This document shows positions 59,086 through 64,000 of a DNA stretch of 64,000 nt, in pieces. Under the pieces are notes generated by a model. It was not told the DNA's origin. It saw only the letters and a list, made by a program, of their open reading frames with translations, and searched no databases. The DNA comes from Synergistaceae bacterium. Its GTDB lineage: Bacteria > Synergistota > Synergistia > Synergistales > Aminobacteriaceae. The stretch covers positions 1 through 64,000 of the forward strand of contig JAHDKT010000013.1 of assembly GCA_018436725.1 (NCBI GenBank), given 5' to 3'. The first letter of the stretch is position 1. The number at the start of each line of letters is the position of its first letter. The position numbers and the translations under genes were made by a program.

Positions 59086-60189
59086 ATGAAACGCTTCACC
59101 AAGGTTCTGTTCGCAGTTGCGCTTGTTTTTGTCCTCGGAACGGCGGCTTTCGCGGCCCCGAAGATCGGCATCATGACCGGCACAGTTTCTCAGGGCGAGG
59201 AGGAGTACCGAGCCGGAGAAGAGATGGTTGCGAAGTACGGCGCAGACAGGGTCATCCATGTGACATACCCCGACAAGTTCATGGACGAGCAGGAGACCAC
59301 GATCTCCCAGGTCATGGCCATGGCTTCCGACCCCGATGTGAAAGCGATCGTCATCTGCCAGGGTGTTCCCGGCACCGCGGCCGCGATCGACAAAGTCAAG
59401 GAAGTCCGCGACGACATCCTTTTCGTCATCGGCACCGTCCATGAGGAGCCTTTCATGATGGCCGGAAAGGGCGATATCCTCTTCGAGATCGACCAGCCCT
59501 CGCGCGGAACCTCCATCATCGAGAAGGCGAAGGCTATGGGCGCGAAGACGTTTATCCACTACTCCTTCCCCCGTCATATGAGCTACCCTCTGCTCGCCAC
59601 CCGCAGAGACATCATGGAAAAGACCTCCAAGCAGCTCGGAGTCGATTTCGTTTTCGTCAACGCTCCGGACCCCACCGGCGAGGGCGGCGTAGCAGGCGCT
59701 CAGCAGTTCATCCTGGAAGATGCTCCCCGCCAGATAGAGAAATACGGTCCCGATACTGCGTTCTTCAGCACGAACTGCTCCATGCAGGAACCTCTTATCA
59801 AATCCGTCGTGAAGGGCAAGGCGATCTACCCCGAGCAGTGCTGCCCCAGCCCCTTCCATGCGCTTCCCAACGCGCTCGGTCTGAAGGTCGAGAACAAGGG
59901 GAACGTCCCCTACATTCTGAAGGCGATCGAGGAGAAGGTGCATGAGCTTGGAATGGAAGGCCGGATTGCGACCTGGACAGCCCCCGTCACCATGAACTTC
60001 ATCCGTGCCGGAGCCGAGTACGCCATGGATTTCGCCAACGGGAAATTCGACAACAAGGCTGACATCGAACGCGCGAAGTTCACTCTTGAGAAGGTTGCAG
60101 GAGCCGTCCGAATCCGCCCCTTCGACGCGGAGAAGGCGCCCAACTTCCTTATGGTGGTCGGCGAGTCGATCATCTTCGGCAAAAAGTAG
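59086..60189 (+). CDS. DUF3798-type periplasmic binding protein of an ABC transporter
   Basis: A 367-residue exported protein. The signal peptide ends after TAAFA (about residue 23). The mature part begins PKIGIMTGTVSQGEEEYRAGEEM, followed by alternating alpha/beta segments of a type I periplasmic-binding fold (VKAIVICQGVPGTAAAIDKVKE, DFVFVNAPDPTGEGGV, VGESIIFG). I associate it with DUF3798, a family common in Synergistetes. Strong C-ending codon bias suggests high expression. With the ATPase and permeases downstream it would be the ligand-binding component. The ligand is unknown, perhaps a nucleoside or a small carboxylated compound, by analogy with BMP proteins. Confidence 0.85.
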   Translation: MKRFTKVLFAVALVFVLGTAAFAAPKIGIMTGTVSQGEEEYRAGEEMVAKYGADRVIHVTYPDKFMDEQETTISQVMAMASDPDVKAIVICQGVPGTAAAIDKVKEVRDDILFVIGTVHEEPFMMAGKGDILFEIDQPSRGTSIIEKAKAMGAKTFIHYSFPRHMSYPLLATRRDIMEKTSKQLGVDFVFVNAPDPTGEGGVAGAQQFILEDAPRQIEKYGPDTAFFSTNCSMQEPLIKSVVKGKAIYPEQCCPSPFHALPNALGLKVENKGNVPYILKAIEEKVHELGMEGRIATWTAPVTMNFIRAGAEYAMDFANGKFDNKADIERAKFTLEKVAGAVRIRPFDAEKAPNFLMVVGESIIFGKK

Positions 60190-60215
60190 TCTGCGAGGCA
60201 CACGATTGCACGACG

Positions 60216-60248
60216 AAGACAGGGTTGCTCCGGCAGCCCTGTCTTTTA
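60216..60248 (+). terminator. Attenuator-like terminator between binding protein and ATPase genes
   Basis: AAGACAGGGTTGC (60216-60228) pairs with GCAGCCCTGTCTT (60233-60245), 13 pairs including one G-U, with a four-base loop and then TTTT (to 60247). The ATPase gene starts 20 nt later. Partial termination would give more binding protein than transporter, a usual arrangement. Confidence 0.8.
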
Positions 60249-60267
60249 ATGAGAGGAGGTCGGTTTC

Positions 60268-61869
60268 TTGACCGCTGCGGCTCGTCTTGAAATGAGAAAT
60301 ATAGGCAAGGAGTATTACGGAAACAGGGTGTTGAAAGGGATCACCTTCACCCTCGGCGAAGGTGAAGTCCTTTCTCTCGTCGGCGAAAACGGCGCGGGAA
60401 AATCCACGCTGATGAACATCCTCTTCGGTATGCCGGTGATTCACGCCACCGGAGGATTCGACGGAGAAGTGTATCTCGACGGAGAAAAATCGATAATCAA
60501 GTCTCCGGAAGAGGCCATGAAGCTCGGCATCGGTATGGTTCATCAGGAGTTCATGCTCCTTCCCGGCTTTTCCATCACGGAAAATATTAAGCTCAACCGC
60601 GAGACCACGAAAGACAACCTTTTCAGCAAGTTCTTCGGCAAATCCCTGAAGTGGCTCGACATGCCCGCGATGAAGCGAGACGCGCGCGAATCGATGGACG
60701 CCATAGGGCTCGCCATCGACGAAATGCTTCCGGTAAAAGGTCTTCCGGTCGGCCATATGCAGTTCGTCGAGATCGCCCGCGAACTCGATAAAAAAAATAT
60801 ACGCCTTCTTGTGCTCGACGAACCGACAGCCGTACTCACGGAGACGGACGCGGAAAAGCTCCTGGAGGCCATGAACATACTGACGAAAAAGGGAATTTCC
60901 ATTCTTTTCATCAGCCACCGCCTCGACGAGGTCATGAAGGCGTCGGACAAGATCGTCGTCCTCAGAGACGGAGAGCAGATAGCCGAAACGACGCCGTCCG
61001 AGACCACGATCGAACGTATTGCGGAACTGATGGTCGGACGGAAGATAGAGAGCGGAGAAATGCACGGACGTCCCGTCTCCTCCATCAACGAAGATCCTAT
61101 CCTCGAAGTTAAGGATTTCCATGTCTCCATGCCCGGAGAGTCTGTAAAAGGAGTTACGCTCGAGGTGAAACGCGGCGAAATCCTCGGCATCGGCGGCCTC
61201 GCGGGACAGGGGAAAATCGGAATCGCCAACGGGATCATGGGGCTTTTTCCCTCATGGGGCGATGTTCTGAAGAACGGGGAGCCCATCCGCCTGAACGATG
61301 CACGATTCGCTCTGGAAAACGGCATGGCGTTCGTTTCGGAGGACCGCCGCGGTACAGGCTTACTCCTGGACGACTCCATCGAATTCAATATCGTCGCCAC
61401 GGCGACGCAGGTCCAAGGCAAGTTCATGACGCAGGAGAAGATTCGCATCCTGGACTCGCAGGGAATGGCCGCACATGCGCGGCAGATGATCAAAGAGCTT
61501 GATATTCGTTGCACCGGGCCCTCGCAGCTTACGAGGCGCCTTTCCGGCGGCAATCAGCAGAAAGTCTGCATTGCGCGAGCCATAACCCTCGCGCCCAATC
61601 TGCTTTTTGTTTCCGAACCTACGCGCGGTATCGACATCGGCGCAAAAAAACTGATTCTCGATCATCTCGTCAAGCTGAACAGAGAGCAGGGGCTCACAAT
61701 AATCATGACCTCCTCCGAGCTGGCGGAACTCCGCTCCATCTGCGACAGGATCGCCATCGTCTACCAGGGAAAGCTCGAGGGAATCCTTCTTCCCACCGAT
61801 AGCGACCGGGATTTTGGCCTTATGATGGCCGGCGAATACCACAAGCGTCACGAAAAGGAGGCTGTATGA
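60268..61869 (+). CDS. ABC transporter ATP-binding protein, two tandem domains (simple-sugar/nucleoside type)
   Basis: A 533-residue protein with two ABC domains as in RbsA, MglA and NupA. Domain 1 has Walker A GENGAGKST, and its signature region GLPVGHMQFVEIARELD is a weak LSGGQ equivalent. Walker B is LLVLDEPTAVL, followed by the H-loop in FISHRLDEV. Domain 2 has GIGGLAGQGKIGIANGIMG, a degenerate Walker A as is usual for this group, then RRLSGGNQQKVCIARAI and FVSEPTRGIDIGAKK. The start is TTG at 60268, with GAGGAGG 8 nt upstream. It is followed one base later by the first permease gene. Confidence 0.92.
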   Translation: MTAAARLEMRNIGKEYYGNRVLKGITFTLGEGEVLSLVGENGAGKSTLMNILFGMPVIHATGGFDGEVYLDGEKSIIKSPEEAMKLGIGMVHQEFMLLPGFSITENIKLNRETTKDNLFSKFFGKSLKWLDMPAMKRDARESMDAIGLAIDEMLPVKGLPVGHMQFVEIARELDKKNIRLLVLDEPTAVLTETDAEKLLEAMNILTKKGISILFISHRLDEVMKASDKIVVLRDGEQIAETTPSETTIERIAELMVGRKIESGEMHGRPVSSINEDPILEVKDFHVSMPGESVKGVTLEVKRGEILGIGGLAGQGKIGIANGIMGLFPSWGDVLKNGEPIRLNDARFALENGMAFVSEDRRGTGLLLDDSIEFNIVATATQVQGKFMTQEKIRILDSQGMAAHARQMIKELDIRCTGPSQLTRRLSGGNQQKVCIARAITLAPNLLFVSEPTRGIDIGAKKLILDHLVKLNREQGLTIIMTSSELAELRSICDRIAIVYQGKLEGILLPTDSDRDFGLMMAGEYHKRHEKEAV

Positions 61870-61870
61870 C

Positions 61871-62911
61871 ATGGGAAACGGTCTTCTGAGCCGCATCGGA
61901 ATCCCTCGCCTCATCATCTCGCTCTTCCTGGCATTTCTTGTAGCGTCCGCATTCAGTTACGGTCTCCCGATGGGACAGATCTTCAGCGCGATGCTCACCA
62001 GGTTCGGCATGAACGCACTTCTGGTGCTTGCGATGATTCCAACAATTCAGGCCGGCGCAGGTCCGAATTTCGGGCTTCCTTTCGGAATCATCTGCGGACT
62101 CATCGGCGCGACGCTCGCGATCGAACTCGATCTTCGCGACTTCACCGCGCTTTTCTTCGCGGTCGGGGTTTCCATTCCACTGGGCGCAATCGCGGGATGG
62201 CTGTACGGCCTACTCCTGAACAGAGTCAAGGGGCAGGAGATGACTGTCGGAACGTATATGGGCTTCTCCATAGTGTCCTTGATGTGCATCTTTTGGCTCA
62301 TGGCGCCCTACAAGAGTCCGGAAATGGTCTGGCCGTACGGCGGAGACGGCCTTAGGGTCACCGTGGTGCTCGACGGACGGATGGAGCAGCTCCTCGACAG
62401 GCTCTGGAGCTTCACGGTAGGCGGCGTGCGTATTCCGACCGGCCTGCTTGTAGTGACGGTTCTCTGTTGCGTTCTTCTCTGGATCTTTATGAAAACCCGT
62501 ACAGGGCTTGCGATGTCCATCGTCGGTTCCAATCCTCGCTTCGCGGAAGCATCGGGACTCAACGTGAACAAATACCGGATGATCGCCTCCATCATCTCCT
62601 GCGCGATGGGCGCCACCGGAATCGTCATCTACTCTCAGAGCTACGGTTTCATTCAGCTCTACCAGGCTCCGCTGTACATGGCGCTCTACTCGGTCTCCGC
62701 AATTCTCATCGGCGGCGCCTCCTTGCAGAGAGCAACCATAACCCAGGCGCTCATCGGCACCTTCCTCTTCAACGCGCTCCTCGTCATCGCGCTCCCCGTT
62801 GCCAATGTGGCCATGGACAGCGACATCTCGGAGATCATGCGGGTCATCATAAGCAACGGCATCATCCTCTACGCGCTCACCCGCCAGGAAGTGGGAGGCG
62901 ACGCCAGATGA
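61871..62911 (+). CDS. ABC transporter permease (first)
   Basis: A 346-residue membrane protein of the BPD_transp_2 family (RbsC/NupP-like) with about eight to ten helices. It shows LVLAMIPTIQAGAGPNFGLPFGIICGLIGA and the loop NRVKGQEMTVGTYMGFS, where a Gly- and Glu-containing motif faces the ATPase. MSIVGSNPRFAEASGLNVNKYRMIA and ILIGGASLQRATITQALIGTFLFN are the EAA-like and last-helix segments. It starts one base after the ATPase stop and overlaps the second permease gene by 4 nt. Confidence 0.9.
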   Translation: MGNGLLSRIGIPRLIISLFLAFLVASAFSYGLPMGQIFSAMLTRFGMNALLVLAMIPTIQAGAGPNFGLPFGIICGLIGATLAIELDLRDFTALFFAVGVSIPLGAIAGWLYGLLLNRVKGQEMTVGTYMGFSIVSLMCIFWLMAPYKSPEMVWPYGGDGLRVTVVLDGRMEQLLDRLWSFTVGGVRIPTGLLVVTVLCCVLLWIFMKTRTGLAMSIVGSNPRFAEASGLNVNKYRMIASIISCAMGATGIVIYSQSYGFIQLYQAPLYMALYSVSAILIGGASLQRATITQALIGTFLFNALLVIALPVANVAMDSDISEIMRVIISNGIILYALTRQEVGGDAR

Positions 62912-63981
62912 AGATCATTCAAAAAAACATCGTTCCGATAGTTTTCATCATCCTCTGCACGATAGGATTCCAGTACTCCGGGCTCTCCTGGATGTTCTTC
63001 GCCAACGATCTTATGACGAGACTCGCACGAAACTCCTTTCTCGTGATCTCTCTCATCATTCCGGTTCTCGCCGGAATGGGGCTGAACTTCGGAATCGTTC
63101 TCGGCGCCATGGCAGGGCAGTTCGCGGCATTCATCACAGTGGTCCACAATCTCACGGGCATCGGAGGATTCTTTGCGGCGTGCGCCATGTCGGTCCCCTT
63201 CGCCATCCTCTTCGGCTGGCTTACAGGAATACTCTTCAACAAAGCCAAAGGGAAAGAGATGATTACCGGTCTGATCCTGGGCTTTTTCGCAAACGGAATC
63301 TATCAGCTTATCTGCCTCATCTTCATCGGGTGGCTGATTCCTATTTCAAATAAGGGGCTGCTCCTTCCGTCCGGCGTCGGTTTCGTCAACACGCTCGATC
63401 TGAAGATCTGGCAGTACGCCATCGATAAGTTTTACGTCTTCCGCGCCAGGGGCATAGACATACCGGTGCTCAAATACCTGAACAACATCAATATTCCCGT
63501 ATTGACGCTGGTGATCGTCGCTCTCCTCTGCATCGGGGTCTTTCTTCTCTTCAAGACGAAGCTCGGACAGGATTTTCGCGCCGTGGGACAGAACAGGCAT
63601 ATTGCCGAAATCGCCGGGATCAAGGTCGACCGAGTGCGCATCATCGCCGTCGTTTTCTCCACGGTCCTTGCCGCATGGGGGCAGCTCATCTTCCTCCAGA
63701 ACATCGGCAACGTGCAGGTGTACGGCTCGCACGTCCAAGTAGGAACCTTCGCGGTGGCCGCACTTCTTATCGGAGGCGCCACTGTATCCAAAGCAACCAT
63801 CGGACAGGCTCTGCTCGGCACAGTGCTCTTTCATGCGCTCTTCATCGTCTCTCCGCTCGCCGGGAAGAACCTGATGGGAAGCGCGCAAGTCGGCGAATAC
63901 TTCCGCGTCTTCGTCGCCTACGGCGTCATCGGCATCGCCCTTGCGCTCCATGCATGGCAGCGATTGGCGAAAAAAAAGTAA
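62908..63981 (+). CDS. ABC transporter permease (second)
   Basis: A 357-residue partner of the first permease, with similar internal layout: LIIPVLAGMGLNFGIVLGAMAGQ, FNKAKGKEMITGLILGFF, FRAVGQNRHIAEIAGIKVDRVRIIA and LLIGGATVSKATIGQALLG. The ATG overlaps the first permease stop (ATGA), so the two are translated together and probably form the heterodimeric membrane part of the transporter. It ends 19 nt before the window edge; whether more genes follow is not visible. Confidence 0.9.
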   Translation: MKIIQKNIVPIVFIILCTIGFQYSGLSWMFFANDLMTRLARNSFLVISLIIPVLAGMGLNFGIVLGAMAGQFAAFITVVHNLTGIGGFFAACAMSVPFAILFGWLTGILFNKAKGKEMITGLILGFFANGIYQLICLIFIGWLIPISNKGLLLPSGVGFVNTLDLKIWQYAIDKFYVFRARGIDIPVLKYLNNINIPVLTLVIVALLCIGVFLLFKTKLGQDFRAVGQNRHIAEIAGIKVDRVRIIAVVFSTVLAAWGQLIFLQNIGNVQVYGSHVQVGTFAVAALLIGGATVSKATIGQALLGTVLFHALFIVSPLAGKNLMGSAQVGEYFRVFVAYGVIGIALALHAWQRLAKKK

Positions 63982-64000
63982 ACTTCGCATTTACATATTG

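Noticed and set aside
58996..61122. 708-codon open frame on the minus strand
   Set aside because: It is antisense to the DUF3798 gene and the ABC ATPase gene, which have clear domains and strong codon bias. The translated product has low-complexity composition and no motifs.
62467..62907. N-terminal extension of the second permease frame
   Set aside because: It lies inside the first permease gene in another frame; its residues are Arg/His/Ser-rich shadow sequence.
1..64000. CRISPR array, tRNA genes, insertion sequences or prophage
   Set aside because: No regularly spaced direct repeats, cloverleaf sequences, transposase motifs or phage structural genes were recognised on reading the sequence and the gaps.

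Overview
The window looks like a piece of a Synergistetes (Synergistales) chromosome. It comes from a diderm, amino-acid- and peptide-fermenting anaerobe. This is inferred from gene content: two secreted C69 dipeptidases, tandem glutamate dehydrogenases, many aminotransferases, a bacterial CDC48-type AAA ATPase, a DUF3798 binding protein with a simple-sugar/nucleoside-type ABC transporter, TolC and Slt. No marker was searched. The 5' end of a 16S rRNA gene lies at the left edge. I see no CRISPR array, insertion sequence, prophage or tRNA gene. TTG and GTG starts are common, and several frames were trimmed to the start best placed behind a Shine-Dalgarno sequence.

Layout. 1-491: 16S rRNA 5' end and its promoter (minus). 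492-10073: a tightly packed minus-strand housekeeping run, DUF6391 - rsmB - PASTA protein - rpe - RodZ-like - rimO - pgpA - cinA - thpR - recA. 10174-17107: zinc peptidase, DegT-type aminotransferase, FCD-type GntR regulator, a small membrane protein, a MocR-like regulator without its PLP lysine, a HAD phosphatase and a CobB/CbiA-like protein without catalytic motifs. 17203-20275: asnS and a PEP/pyruvate-binding protein. 20383-30075: a peptide/acyl-amino-acid locus made of dipeptidase, two-component system, second dipeptidase, DUF6305, an ion-transporter-type permease, a 56-residue membrane protein and an AstE/AspA-like zinc hydrolase. 30174-32892: two glutamate dehydrogenases. 33069-36645: a small gene with an in-frame TGA (probable selenoprotein), RluA-type pseudouridine synthase, YhaM-like nuclease and apgM.

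36793-42392: aspartate-type aminotransferase, CDC48-like AAA ATPase and Slt. 42491-46911: a signalling operon of HDOD, hybrid kinase with HPt, and REC-GGDEF. 46965-52885: threonine synthase-like protein, M48 protease, a membrane protein, a 2-aminoadipate-type aminotransferase and mnmE. 52935-58678: pepA, an EamA exporter, htpG and a TolC-family protein. 59086-63981: a DUF3798 binding protein, an attenuator-like hairpin, a double ABC ATPase and two permeases.

Working together, the extracytoplasmic dipeptidases, permeases and hydrolase would supply amino acids. The aminotransferases and glutamate dehydrogenases would deaminate them, and the periplasmic-sensor kinase would tune the peptide locus. 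The most unusual items are the candidate selenoprotein at 33069-33401, the two probable pseudoenzymes at 13408-14772 and 15725-17107, the peptide locus with its G10 tract, and the PASTA-only protein sitting where Firmicutes carry a PASTA kinase.
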